Positions 36,316 through 45,048 of a DNA stretch of 64,000 nucleotides are shown here, one piece after another (within the stretch, counting starts at the first letter, position 1; each line of letters opens with the position of its first letter). The position numbers and the translations under genes are program-made. The notes beneath the pieces were generated by a model, which saw only the letters and a list, made by a program, of their open reading frames with translations, searched no databases and was not told the DNA's origin. Origin of the DNA: DATBSK01 sp964501785 (GTDB lineage Bacteria > Actinomycetota > Acidimicrobiia > IMCC26256 > PALSA-555); NCBI GenBank assembly GCA_964501785.1, contig CAZCUD010000010.1:62001-126000 (forward strand), in the 5' to 3' direction.

Positions 36316-37878
36316 TCACGAGTGGGGGTTGGCGTGCTCCTCGGCGAGCCGCCCGAGCGCGACCCGATCGAGCTTGCCGGTGGCGTTGAGCGGCACCCGA
36401 TCGATGAACACCACCTCCTCGGGCGCCTTGTAGCCGACGCGCTCGCGCGCGAAGTCGATCAGCTCCTGGCTCGTCGGCCGGGCCGTGTCACCCTTCACCT
36501 CGACGTACGCGCGCACGTTCTCGCCGTGCAGCGGATCGTGGATGCCCACGACGCCCGCGACCGCCACCGACGGGTGCTCGTCGAGCGCGCCTTCCACCTC
36601 GAGCGGGCTGATGTTCGAGCCGTCGTGCACGATGATCTGCTTCTTGCGCCCGAAGAACCACAGGTAGCCGTCCTCGTCGGCGCGCGCCAGGTCACCCGAG
36701 TCGAGCCAGCCGTCGCGGACGATCTCCGCCGTGGCGTCGGGGTTGTCCCAGTAGCCGAGGGTGCGCCCCGGCGTGTCGATCCAGACGCGACCCACCGCGT
36801 CGACCTCGACCTCGGCGTCGCCGCCGTCCTCGGCGCGGACGGAGAGCGCGACGCCCGGGGCGGGTCGCCCGATCGAGCCCTCCTTGATGACGCCCGGGAC
36901 GGGGTTCGACGCGACGATGCCGACCTCCGTCATCCCGTACCCCTCGTCGATCGTCAGGCCGGCGAGCGCGTCGAACTCCTGATCGAGCTCCGCGGAGACG
37001 TGGTCGGCGCCCGAACGGCACAGTCGAAGGGAGCGGAAGTCGTCCGGCGTCACGTCGTGATCGCGGATCAAGGCCATCAAGGCAGCGGGGATCATCGACA
37101 GGATCGTCGGTCGGCGCACGCGGAGCAGCCCGAGCACCTCCTGCGCGTCGAAGGTCCGCGCCACGACCGCCTGCGCGCCCACGTACAGCGCCGAGAACGT
37201 CCACACGAAGCCGCCGATGTGCGAGATCGACGACGCGGGCAGGAACGAGTCGTCAGCCGTCGTCGCGAGCGCCGCAGCCGCGATCGCCGCGTGCCAGGTG
37301 AGCGTCTCGAGCGAGTGCGTCACGCCCTTCGCGGGGCCCGTGCTGCCCGAGGTGAAGAAGATCGCCGCAGGTGCGGACGGATCGGGGGGACCGAAGTTCT
37401 GCTCGTGCGCCGGTCGCGCCATGAGGTGCTCGAGCGAGCGGTCTCCGCCGTCACCTTCGCAGGTGACGAGACCGCAGGGGAGCGACGGGCCGAGTCGGGT
37501 GGCGGCGACGTCGTCGGCACGCTCCGCGTGCACGAGGATCGCCGTCGCCGCGCTCACCTCGAGCGCATGATCGATCTCCGACGGCGTGTACCGGTAGTTG
37601 AGGGGCGTGAGCACGATCCCCGACTTGAAGCACGCGAGGTAGTGGACGACGAGTGCGCTGCGATTGGGCATGAGCGAGGCAAGCCGGTCACCCGGCCCGA
37701 TGCCCAGGTCGCGGTAGGCGGCGGCGAGTCGGCTGCTCGCGTCGTCGAGCGCACGCCAGGTGAGCTCGTCCTGCGCCGAGGCGAGGGCCACGGAGTCGGG
37801 CGCCGAGGTCAGGCCGGCTCGCAGCACCTCGTCGAGATGACGCGGTGGCGGGGCGATCGGCCCACCCTCGATCGGCAT
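36316..37878 (-). CDS. Acyl-CoA synthetase (AMP-forming), fatty-acid/aryl-acid CoA ligase
   Basis: 520 residues of the ANL superfamily. The P-loop is FTSGSTGPAKGVTHS, followed by YGMTE and the C-terminal hinge and core WLDSGDLARADEDGYLWFFGRKKQIIVHDGSNISP; LNATGKLDR holds the catalytic Lys of the thioester step. The start ATG 37878 has GGGAGGAG 6 nt before it, so an in-frame extension upstream is rejected. It would activate a carboxylate for the acyl-CoA steps encoded at 23-30 kb. Divergent from the solute-binding protein gene. Confidence 0.9.
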   Translation of the reverse strand: MPIEGGPIAPPPRHLDEVLRAGLTSAPDSVALASAQDELTWRALDDASSRLAAAYRDLGIGPGDRLASLMPNRSALVVHYLACFKSGIVLTPLNYRYTPSEIDHALEVSAATAILVHAERADDVAATRLGPSLPCGLVTCEGDGGDRSLEHLMARPAHEQNFGPPDPSAPAAIFFTSGSTGPAKGVTHSLETLTWHAAIAAAALATTADDSFLPASSISHIGGFVWTFSALYVGAQAVVARTFDAQEVLGLLRVRRPTILSMIPAALMALIRDHDVTPDDFRSLRLCRSGADHVSAELDQEFDALAGLTIDEGYGMTEVGIVASNPVPGVIKEGSIGRPAPGVALSVRAEDGGDAEVEVDAVGRVWIDTPGRTLGYWDNPDATAEIVRDGWLDSGDLARADEDGYLWFFGRKKQIIVHDGSNISPLEVEGALDEHPSVAVAGVVGIHDPLHGENVRAYVEVKGDTARPTSQELIDFARERVGYKAPEEVVFIDRVPLNATGKLDRVALGRLAEEHANPHS

Positions 37879-38023
37879 GATGCTCCTCCCGATGTGGCGT
37901 GGCGCCCGACAGAGCGCGTGCTCCGGCGAGGCTAGGTGGCCCGCCGCCGGTGGCCGACGGCACGCGGCGCCGCGGATCGGGCATCCTGTGGTCGACGAGG
38001 TCGCACCAGCAGGGGGGAAGCCG

Positions 38024-39649
38024 ATGGGTCGCTCACTTCGGTCCGTGTGTGCGGTGGTGGTCGCCGGCACGGTCGCGTCCGCCGCGGCAGCGCTCGCGGG
38101 ATCCGGCGCCGCGGGGGCGGCCCGCGCCCGTGGCGGGGGCGGCGAGGGCGACACGATCACCTTCGGCGTCGAGGCGGAGACGACGAACTACTGCCTCAGC
38201 CGCGCCCAGCTCGCGATCTCCGGGATCCAGGTCGTCGCGGCGATCTACGACACCCTCACGGTGCCCGACGCGGACGGCGAGGGCGTCCCCTACCTCGCGG
38301 AGTCGGTCGAGCCCAACGCCGACCTCACCGAGTGGACCATCAAGCTGCGTGAGGGCGTGACCTTCCACGACGGCACCCCGCTCGACGCCGCGGCGCTCAA
38401 GGCGAACATGGACTCCTGGCGCGGCGCTCCCGGTGCCCCCAACGTCGGGCCGCTGCTCCCGATCGTCTACAAGCAGATGACCGACGTGCAGATCGTCGAT
38501 CCGTTGACGGTCAAGGCCGTGTTCGCGGTGCCGGTCGCCGACTTCAACAACGGCCTGTTCGGCGTCGGGCGCTTCGGGATCATGGCGCCCGCGCAGCTGA
38601 ACGCCGGTGAAGAGTGCGCGACGAACATGATCGGCACCGGTCCGTTCAAGCTCGAGAGCTACGAGCAGAACGAGGCGACGACCGTCGTCAAGAACGAGGA
38701 CTACTGGCAGAAGGGCTTCCCCAAGGTCGACCGCATCCGGTTCGTCCCCGTCGTCGACGGCGCGGCCCGCGTCACGCAGCTCCAGGGCGGTGAGCTCGAC
38801 GTGATGCACACGTCCGCCGCGCTCCAGATCGACACCCTGAAGGGCCTCGGCGACCAGGTCGAGCTCCTCGAGCAGAAGCCCGGCTTCCGTGAGATCCGCT
38901 ACTACGACCTGCTCTCCGACACCCCGCCGTTCGACAACCCGGACGCCCGCAAGGCGTTCGCCATGGCGCTCGACCGGCAGAAGGTCAACCAGATCCGCAA
39001 CAAGGGCACCTTCGACGTGGCCAACGGGCTCATGGACGTGAACGCGCCCGGGTACGTCAAGAACGCCGGCTACCCGAAGTACGACCTCGAAGCCGCGCGG
39101 GAGCTCGTCGAGAAGGTGAAGGCCGACACCGGGTCGTTCGACGTGGTCCTCGGCACCACCAGCGACCCCGACAACAGCGCCGAGGCGCAGCTCGTGAAGG
39201 AGGAGCTCGAGAAGGCGGGGATCAACGCCGACATCGCGCTCTTCGACCAGGCCACGCTCATCAACAAGGCGCTCGCCCGGGACATCGACGTGCTCTTCTG
39301 GCGCAACCTCCACGGCGGGTTCCGCAACCACAACAACGCCGACACCTACACGTGGTTCGCCAACAAGGACACCGGCAACATCTTGAACTTCAGCGGGTTC
39401 GACGACGAGACGACCCAGTCGCTGCTCGAGCAGGGACGGGGCGAGACCGAGCCGAGTGCCGTGGAGAAGACCTACCAGGACTTCAACCGGGCGATGGCGG
39501 ACGGCCTGTACTCCTTGCCGATGTGGTACGTCGACTGGACCATCGCGCACCAGCCGGACGTCAAGCTGACGCTCCCGCGGCTGCCCGACGGGGGGAAGCC
39601 GCTGTTCGTGTACGGCCGGATCCCGGTCCACGGGCTCTCCAAGACGTGA
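38024..39649 (+). CDS. ABC transporter solute-binding protein, family 5 (DppA/OppA)
   Basis: 541 residues. Signal peptide 1-33 (basic start, hydrophobic Ala/Val core, AGA-AR cleavage area) without a lipobox Cys, so probably secreted or held by its N-terminus. Family 5 blocks: DTLTVPDADGEGVPYLAESVEPN, WTIKLREGVTFHDGTPLDAAALKANMDSWR, NMIGTGPFKLESYEQNE and PDARKAFAMALDRQKV. ATG 38024 has AGGGGGGA upstream. No permease or ATPase gene adjoins, so it is an orphan that must pair with a transporter elsewhere; cargo may be peptides or catabolic substrates. Confidence 0.88.
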   Translation: MGRSLRSVCAVVVAGTVASAAAALAGSGAAGAARARGGGGEGDTITFGVEAETTNYCLSRAQLAISGIQVVAAIYDTLTVPDADGEGVPYLAESVEPNADLTEWTIKLREGVTFHDGTPLDAAALKANMDSWRGAPGAPNVGPLLPIVYKQMTDVQIVDPLTVKAVFAVPVADFNNGLFGVGRFGIMAPAQLNAGEECATNMIGTGPFKLESYEQNEATTVVKNEDYWQKGFPKVDRIRFVPVVDGAARVTQLQGGELDVMHTSAALQIDTLKGLGDQVELLEQKPGFREIRYYDLLSDTPPFDNPDARKAFAMALDRQKVNQIRNKGTFDVANGLMDVNAPGYVKNAGYPKYDLEAARELVEKVKADTGSFDVVLGTTSDPDNSAEAQLVKEELEKAGINADIALFDQATLINKALARDIDVLFWRNLHGGFRNHNNADTYTWFANKDTGNILNFSGFDDETTQSLLEQGRGETEPSAVEKTYQDFNRAMADGLYSLPMWYVDWTIAHQPDVKLTLPRLPDGGKPLFVYGRIPVHGLSKT

Positions 39650-39772
39650 CCTGACCCGCACGCCGGACGAGGCGAGAACGCGCGATCCGTTCCGCACACC
39701 TGATCCGAAACCGGGATGAAGAGGGGGGAAGGCCCCCGCATCGATCCCGGACCTCGGAGAAGGAGCGTGGAC

Positions 39773-40597
39773 ATGCGGTCGTTCGCCAAGCGCGTCGCGA
39801 CGGTCGTCGCGTCGGTCGGACTGCTGGGAGGTGTGGGCATCGCCGCGGCGCCGGTCGCGGGTGCAGGCACCTTCGAGCTGCACTGGAACGTCAACGCGAC
39901 GACTCACATCGCACGATCGGGCTCCGACGTCAACGTGTCGGGCGGCCGCTTCGACGGACAGATCGACACCGACACGGGGGCGCTCAGCGGCCGCATGTCG
40001 CTGCCGCCCACGACGCTCACGATGAGCCTCCTCGGTGAGGTGCCCGCGGCCGATGTCACCGTCAAGATCGCGCCCGTCGGCCCGACGACGGGACACGTCG
40101 ACTTCGCCACGATGCAGGTGACGACCAAGTCGACGTTCAACATCCGCGTCACGAAGGTCACGCCCCACGGCAGCGACACCAACCTGGTCGGCGACGAGTG
40201 CAAGACCGAGAAGCCGATCACGGTGCGCCTCGGAGGAGTCGCCGACCTCGAGAACCCGTCGACGTTCAGTGGCGTGTTCACGATCCCCGAGTTCGAGGAC
40301 TGTCGCCTGTTCGAGCTGGCGATCAACCAGCTGATCCCCGGGCCCGGCAACACCTTCAGCGCGACGTTCGCGCCGGAGGGCCAGACGCCTCCGCCGCCTC
40401 CGCCGGCCGAGCCAGCTCCTGCCCCGGCGCCACCTCCGGCCGCAACGGTGCGCGGCGGTCTGAACATCACCGCCGGCGACCAGGTCATCGAGACCCCGCC
40501 GCTCGACGTCCAGCTCCCGCCGTTGCCGAACGTGACCGGCCCGGGCGGCGCGACCAGCGGCGGCAACGGGCTCCCACCGTTGTTCACCGTCGACTGA
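39773..40597 (+). CDS. Secreted protein with Pro-rich segment, unknown function
   Basis: 274 residues. Signal peptide (MRSFAKRVATVVASVGLLGG... ending AGA), then a beta-rich domain with two Cys (in GDECKTE and EFEDCRLF) likely to form a disulfide, then a Pro/Ala stretch at about 205-225 and a C-terminal ETPPLDVQLPPLPN. ATG 39773 has AAGGAG 7 nt upstream. No family is recognised. It stands first in a run of three exported proteins. Confidence 0.75.
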   Translation: MRSFAKRVATVVASVGLLGGVGIAAAPVAGAGTFELHWNVNATTHIARSGSDVNVSGGRFDGQIDTDTGALSGRMSLPPTTLTMSLLGEVPAADVTVKIAPVGPTTGHVDFATMQVTTKSTFNIRVTKVTPHGSDTNLVGDECKTEKPITVRLGGVADLENPSTFSGVFTIPEFEDCRLFELAINQLIPGPGNTFSATFAPEGQTPPPPPPAEPAPAPAPPPAATVRGGLNITAGDQVIETPPLDVQLPPLPNVTGPGGATSGGNGLPPLFTVD

Positions 40598-40676
40598 CGA
40601 TGCGCGACCGCACCGTCGTTCGATCGCCCTGGTCGACGACCAGGACCGAGACCCCCGATCCCAGGAGGTAGGACCA

Positions 40677-41366
40677 GTGACTCCCCGTGCACGCAAGATC
40701 ATCGTTGCCATCGGCGCAGCCGGTGCGGCGGTGGGGCTCGTGGCCGGACCGGCCGCGGCCCAGACCGAACCTTCCGGCAGCGCGACCGGGCTCGAGGGCC
40801 TGCTCGAGACGCCGATCACCGACGTCACGCTGCCGCCGACGCCGTTCGTCGAGCTCCCTCCCGGGGGTGAGGACGACATCCCCGGCATCGACGTGCCCGG
40901 GCTGGCGAGCGCCGACCTGCTCCAGGTCGAGTCGAACCAGACCGGCCCCAACGGCTCCGAGAGCTCCGCACAGGTCGCCGGCCTGTCGGCGCTCCCCGGC
41001 GTGGCCGACGTGACGGGCGACCTCATCGCCAGCGCCTGCTCCGCCGACCCCTCGGGCAACGAGGCGACGTCGACGATCCTCGGCGGGAGCGCCGCGGGCA
41101 CGCCCCTCGGCGTCAGCCCCGACCCGAACACGACCGTCGCCGTCCCCGGCGTCGGCTCGGTGACCCTGAACGAGCAGACGACGAACGGGTCGGAGACCAC
41201 CGTGCGGGCGATCCGCGTGCTCGTCGACACGCCCCTCGGCGTCGGTGCCGACCTCTCGGTGTCCACCTCGGTGTGCGACTCGGGCCTCGGCGGCGGCGGC
41301 GTCCCGGACCTGCCGCTCGAGCCGCCGGCGACCGCAACGCCGTCGACCCCGACCCTCGCGGGCTGA
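40677..41366 (+). CDS. Secreted protein of unknown function
   Basis: 229 residues. Signal peptide with ARKIIVAIGAAGAAVGLVAG and cleavage after AAAQ-type sequence. The mature part is rich in Gly, Ser, Thr and Pro, with repeats of short beta strands (VAVPGVGSVTLNEQTTNGSE) and two Cys (SACSADP; STSVCDSGL). GTG 40677 has a perfect AGGAGG 7 nt upstream. The tail PLEPPATATPSTPTLAG resembles a wall-spanning linker but has no LPxTG. Same exported block as its neighbours. Confidence 0.75.
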   Translation: MTPRARKIIVAIGAAGAAVGLVAGPAAAQTEPSGSATGLEGLLETPITDVTLPPTPFVELPPGGEDDIPGIDVPGLASADLLQVESNQTGPNGSESSAQVAGLSALPGVADVTGDLIASACSADPSGNEATSTILGGSAAGTPLGVSPDPNTTVAVPGVGSVTLNEQTTNGSETTVRAIRVLVDTPLGVGADLSVSTSVCDSGLGGGGVPDLPLEPPATATPSTPTLAG

Positions 41367-41373
41367 CCCGACG

Positions 41374-42126
41374 ATGCTGCGCTCGATCCGTTGCGCGGTG
41401 AGTCGCACCGTCGTGTCGACGGTGGCCGCGATCGCGCTGGCGTCCCTCGTGGGCGTCGGCGCGATCGCGGGGCCGGCGTCCGCGCGCGGCGACCGCGGCG
41501 ATGCGAAGCCCGCCGCGACGCCGCGTGCGCCGAGCGTCGTCGCCAAGGCGATCACGAGCAGCGTGGCCGTGTACGACGAGCCCGGTGCCGCGGCGCCGAG
41601 CCGCGTGCTCGCGAACCCGACCGTCACCGACGGCGAGCTCGTCTTCCTCGTCGACCAGGTGTCGGAGGGCTGGCTCCAGGTGCTGCTGCCCGTGAAGCCG
41701 AACGGGTCGACCGGGTGGGTGCGGGCCGAGGACGTGGCCCTGTCGTCGAACCCGTACCGGATCGTCGTCGACCTCGACCGGCACCGCCTCACCGTGTTCG
41801 ACGGTGACCGGCGGGTGCTGCGCAAGCCGGTCGGCATCGGGCGCGAGCAGACCCCGACGCCGCGCGGCCGGTACTACGTCACGCAGCTCTTCCAGCCGCC
41901 GGACCCGGGCGGGCCGTACGGCCCGTACGCCTACGCGCTGTCGGGGTTCTCGGAGGTGCTCGAGACGTTCCAGGGCGGCGACGCCATCATCGGCATCCAC
42001 GGCACCAACCGCCCCGACCTGGTCGGCCAGGACGTCTCCCACGGCTGCATCCGCCTCCGCAACCCGGCGGTGACGAAGCTCGCCGAGATCCTCCCGGTGG
42101 GCACCCCGGTGGCGATCAAGCGGTGA
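41374..42126 (+). CDS. L,D-transpeptidase (YkuD) with SH3-like domain
   Basis: 250 residues. Signal peptide 1-38, SH3-like wall-binding domain (about 55-125), then the YkuD catalytic domain with IGIHGTNRPDLVG (His209) and VSHGCIRLRN (His223, Cys225), the full active site. It cross-links peptidoglycan peptides (3-3 links) or anchors proteins outside the membrane. ATG 41374 lies 7 bp after the previous stop, so it belongs to the same operon as the two secreted proteins, pointing to a wall-assembly role. Confidence 0.92.
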   Translation: MLRSIRCAVSRTVVSTVAAIALASLVGVGAIAGPASARGDRGDAKPAATPRAPSVVAKAITSSVAVYDEPGAAAPSRVLANPTVTDGELVFLVDQVSEGWLQVLLPVKPNGSTGWVRAEDVALSSNPYRIVVDLDRHRLTVFDGDRRVLRKPVGIGREQTPTPRGRYYVTQLFQPPDPGGPYGPYAYALSGFSEVLETFQGGDAIIGIHGTNRPDLVGQDVSHGCIRLRNPAVTKLAEILPVGTPVAIKR

Positions 42127-42183
42127 GCGCGCGGTCGGATCCGAGACCGAAATCGGTCGCTCCGCGCCACGTTGCACCGCGCG

Positions 42184-42753
42184 ATGGAAGGCGACCAGGC
42201 CCTCGTCGACGCGATCGGCGACGGATCGACCGAGGCACTGCGTGAGGTGTACGACCGGTACGGACGCGGCGTCTTCGAGACCGCGCGCGGCCTGCTCGGT
42301 CAGCGGGCGCTCGCCGAGGAGGTCGTGCAGGACGTGTTCGTGAAGCTCTGGGACCGCCCCGAGCGATTCGACGCCTCACGAGCCACGCTCAAGCGCTACC
42401 TCAACACCCTGGCCTACGGCCGGGCGGTCGACGTGGCTCGATCAGAGGGCGCTCGCCGCCGTCGCGAAGAGCGCGAAGCGCGCCTGACCGGTCGCGACTT
42501 TACGACCGCGGGTGTCGAGCACGAGGCGATCCTGAACGATCAGCTCCGCGACGCCCTGGCGACCCTCCGCACGACCGAGCGTGAAGCGATCACCATGGCG
42601 TACTTCCTCGGCTACTCGTACCGCGATGTCGCCGCACACCTCGGGGTGCCGGAGGGGACGGTCAAGAACCGCATCCGCACCGGGCTCCAGCGACTGCGCG
42701 AGCACCTCACGTCGGACGCCGACCTCCTCGCACCGTTGGCGGTGAGCGCATGA
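42184..42753 (+). CDS. ECF-like RNA polymerase sigma factor
   Basis: 189 residues. Sigma-2 region GRGVFETARGLLGQRALAEEVVQDVFVKLWDRP and sigma-4 region TEREAITMAYFLGYSYRDVAAHLGVPEGTVKNRIRTGLQRL. ATG 42184 is chosen; a TTG at 42172 is also in frame. It directs transcription of a stress or envelope regulon, quite possibly the exported genes around it. Its stop overlaps the ATG of the membrane protein downstream (ATGA), the usual sigma/anti-sigma coupling. Confidence 0.9.
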   Translation: MEGDQALVDAIGDGSTEALREVYDRYGRGVFETARGLLGQRALAEEVVQDVFVKLWDRPERFDASRATLKRYLNTLAYGRAVDVARSEGARRRREEREARLTGRDFTTAGVEHEAILNDQLRDALATLRTTEREAITMAYFLGYSYRDVAAHLGVPEGTVKNRIRTGLQRLREHLTSDADLLAPLAVSA

Positions 42754-43631
42754 CCGTCCGCCCGATCGACGGCCGCGACACGTCGCCACGCGATGACCCG
42801 CTGCGCACCGAGCTCGTCGAGCTCCTGGAAGCGGCGGGGGCGCATCACGACGAGCAAGGTCCGCGCGCGCACGTCTGGGAGCAGATCGAAGCGGCGATCT
42901 CCGAGCGCCCCCGGCCGAGCGCGACGCCGACCCCGATCGCGACCGCCCGCCGGCGCCGGGCCCGACGCACCATCGTGCGCATCGCGGCGATCGCGGCGGC
43001 CGTCTCGTCCGTGGGCGGACTCGCGTACGCCGGGCTCGCCTCGTCGGGGGACGAGGGCGCGGCGCCGGTCCCCGCAGCCGCACCCGGCGCGGACGCGGTC
43101 GAGCGCGCGGCCCGTGACGCGTCGGAGCAGGCCGACGCGCTCCTCGTCACGCTGACCGGTGGCGATGGCGCCGCGGTGGTGGATGTCGTCGCGCTGCCCG
43201 ACGGCACCGCGTACGTGCTCGAGAGCCGCCTGCCCGACGCCGATGGTCGTTACCTGCTGTACGCGCTGGTCGGGGAGGCTCGAGTGCTGCTCGGCACGCT
43301 CCGCGATGCCGGATCGCTGCGCCTCGACCGGATCCCCGCCGGCGCCGCGCTGCTGGCGCTGGTGGACGACGTCGGCGAGATCGTCGCCGGCGCCTCGCTC
43401 GTGAGCGACGCGCCGCCGGTCACCCCGCCCGCGCTCCCGGGGACCGGCGACCCCGGCCGAACGGCGAACCGCCGGTCGGTGCCCGACCCCGAGACGGACC
43501 CACCACCGCCGCCGACGGGTCTGCCGGCGCTGCCCGAGGCCCCCGCGGTGCCACCGCCGCCGCCCGACGATCCAGCGCCACTCGTCGAGATCGACCTGCC
43601 TGCGCTGCTGCGCGACCTGATCCCGGGCTGA
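42750..43631 (+). CDS. Putative membrane-anchored anti-sigma factor
   Basis: 293 residues. Cytoplasmic N-terminus (1-72, with ELVELLEAAGAHH and an HVWEQIEAAI helix that resembles the anti-sigma head), one transmembrane segment (about 74-96, IVRIAAIAAAVSSVGGLAYAG), extracellular RskA-like domain and a long Pro-rich tail. The zinc-type HxxxCxxC motif is missing. Role is inferred from ATGA coupling with the sigma gene and from topology; it probably holds the sigma factor at the membrane. Confidence 0.75.
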   Translation: MTVRPIDGRDTSPRDDPLRTELVELLEAAGAHHDEQGPRAHVWEQIEAAISERPRPSATPTPIATARRRRARRTIVRIAAIAAAVSSVGGLAYAGLASSGDEGAAPVPAAAPGADAVERAARDASEQADALLVTLTGGDGAAVVDVVALPDGTAYVLESRLPDADGRYLLYALVGEARVLLGTLRDAGSLRLDRIPAGAALLALVDDVGEIVAGASLVSDAPPVTPPALPGTGDPGRTANRRSVPDPETDPPPPPTGLPALPEAPAVPPPPPDDPAPLVEIDLPALLRDLIPG

Positions 43632-43655
43632 CGCGGAGACCGGCGCGTCCCGGGG

Positions 43656-44315
43656 CTAGGAGACCTCGGCGTGACGCACCAGCCCCTCGCGGCGGGCGGT
43701 CGCGACGGCACCGAGCCGGGAGTGCGCGCCGAGCTTGGCGATGAGTCGCTGCACGTGGTTGCGCGCGGTGTTGTTGCTGATGAAGAGCGACTCGGCGATC
43801 TCTCGCGTGGTCAGGCCCTCGGCGAGGAGCGCGAGCACCTCCTGCTCGCGCGCGGTGAGGTCGAAGCGATCGCGACGCGCCCGAGCCTTCGCAGGGCTCG
43901 CGAGCCGAGCGGTCGCCTCGGGATCGATCGCGCTCCGCCCGTCGCGAACTGATCGCACCGCGGCGACCAGCTCGTCGACCGCCTTGTCCTTGGTGACGAA
44001 GCCGGCGCATCCTGCCAGCACCGCGGCACGGAGCACCTCGTCGTTCGAGAGACCGGTGAGCATGATGACCTCGACCGCAGGCGCCACTCGGCGGATCTCG
44101 CGCGCCACCGCGACCCCGTCACCACCGGGCAGCGCGTAGTCGAGGACCACGACGTCCGGCGCGTCGTTCGCGATCGCGACGAGGGCCTCGTCGCCGTTCG
44201 ACGCGACGCCGCACACCGAGATGTCGTCGTGGCGCGCGAGGACGTTGGCGACCAGCTCGGCGAACATCCGGTGGTCGTCGACGATCAGGACCCGAGTCGA
44301 TGTCGTGCTGCTCAC
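43656..44315 (-). CDS. NarL/LuxR-type response regulator
   Basis: 219 residues. Receiver domain with phospho-acceptor Asp59 (VVLDYALPG), acidic pocket VDDH and the conserved Lys in FVTKDKAV; C-terminal HTH (about 150-219) with LTAREQEVLALLAEGLTTREIAESL and SNNTARNHVQRLIAKLGAHSR. GTG 44315 chosen since the frame further upstream is not coding. Its partner is likely the histidine kinase at 46.7-48.2 kb, which brackets the two SipW-type exported proteins with it. Confidence 0.9.
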   Translation of the reverse strand: MSSTTSTRVLIVDDHRMFAELVANVLARHDDISVCGVASNGDEALVAIANDAPDVVVLDYALPGGDGVAVAREIRRVAPAVEVIMLTGLSNDEVLRAAVLAGCAGFVTKDKAVDELVAAVRSVRDGRSAIDPEATARLASPAKARARRDRFDLTAREQEVLALLAEGLTTREIAESLFISNNTARNHVQRLIAKLGAHSRLGAVATARREGLVRHAEVS

Positions 44316-44546
44316 GAGGCGGCGCTCCACGTGGCCGGCGGGCTCCGTGCCGGGATCAGGGTTGGACCAGGTGCTCGGAAAGGCTACGGAGGCGAGCACC
44401 CAGAGTGGTGGTCTTCCCGGCTTCGACCGCGGCGATGACGCGTCCGCGTCATGCATCACGATCGCGCAGGCGCGCCTCCAGCCCCCCACGAGGCCGGACG
44501 AATCCCTGTCTCGACACGTGAACGTTCGGGAGCTGGGAGACATCGG

Positions 44547-45005
44547 ATGTCGTGGAAGCGCAAGTCGTTGCTGGCCGTCGCCGCACTCGCGGTCACTCTG
44601 GGTGGTCTTGCCGCCGCGCTCTGGAGCGCGTCGGGGAGCGGGTCGGGTCGCGCCCGGGCCGCGGTCGCGCAGTCGGTGACCGTGAGCGCGTCGACGGGCA
44701 CTGCCGACCTCTATCCGGGGTTCACCGGTGGCGACCTCTCGTTCACGCTGACCAACCCGAACTCGTACCCGGTGACCTTCACGGCGATGACCGCGGGCGC
44801 GGTCACCTCGTCCGACCCCTCGGGATGCCCGGCGTCGAACGTGACCGTCGCGAACGCGACCGGCCTCACGCTGCCGGTTGCCGGGGGAGCCACGACCGGC
44901 GCGCTGTCGATCGCCGACGTCGTGTCGATGGGCGCCGCCGCGCCCGACGGGTGTCAGGGCGTGACGTTCGACGTCGCGGTCACCCTGACCGGCTCGCAGA
45001 CCTGA
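44547..45005 (+). CDS. Exported protein with SipW-like (TasA-type) signal sequence
   Basis: 152 residues. N-terminus KRKSLLAVAALAVTLGGLAAALWSASG has the LWSA signature of 'alternate-type' signal peptides cleaved by SipW-like peptidases, and the mature part is beta-rich with LYPGFTGGDLSFTLTNPNSYPV and two Cys. Such proteins form surface fibres or coats in relatives. ATG 44547 has GGGAGA upstream. 43 bp from the Ig-like protein gene with the same signal type; a sipW gene is not in the window. Confidence 0.78.
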   Translation: MSWKRKSLLAVAALAVTLGGLAAALWSASGSGSGRARAAVAQSVTVSASTGTADLYPGFTGGDLSFTLTNPNSYPVTFTAMTAGAVTSSDPSGCPASNVTVANATGLTLPVAGGATTGALSIADVVSMGAAAPDGCQGVTFDVAVTLTGSQT

Positions 45006-45048
45006 CCCCGGGATCCGTTCCGAGACGCGTCCGGACCGGGCCGGTGCC

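Noticed and set aside
38033..41266. Long minus-strand frame opposite the solute-binding and secreted protein genes
   Set aside because: Same high-GC shadow effect; the plus-strand genes have signal peptides, Shine-Dalgarno sites and known domains.
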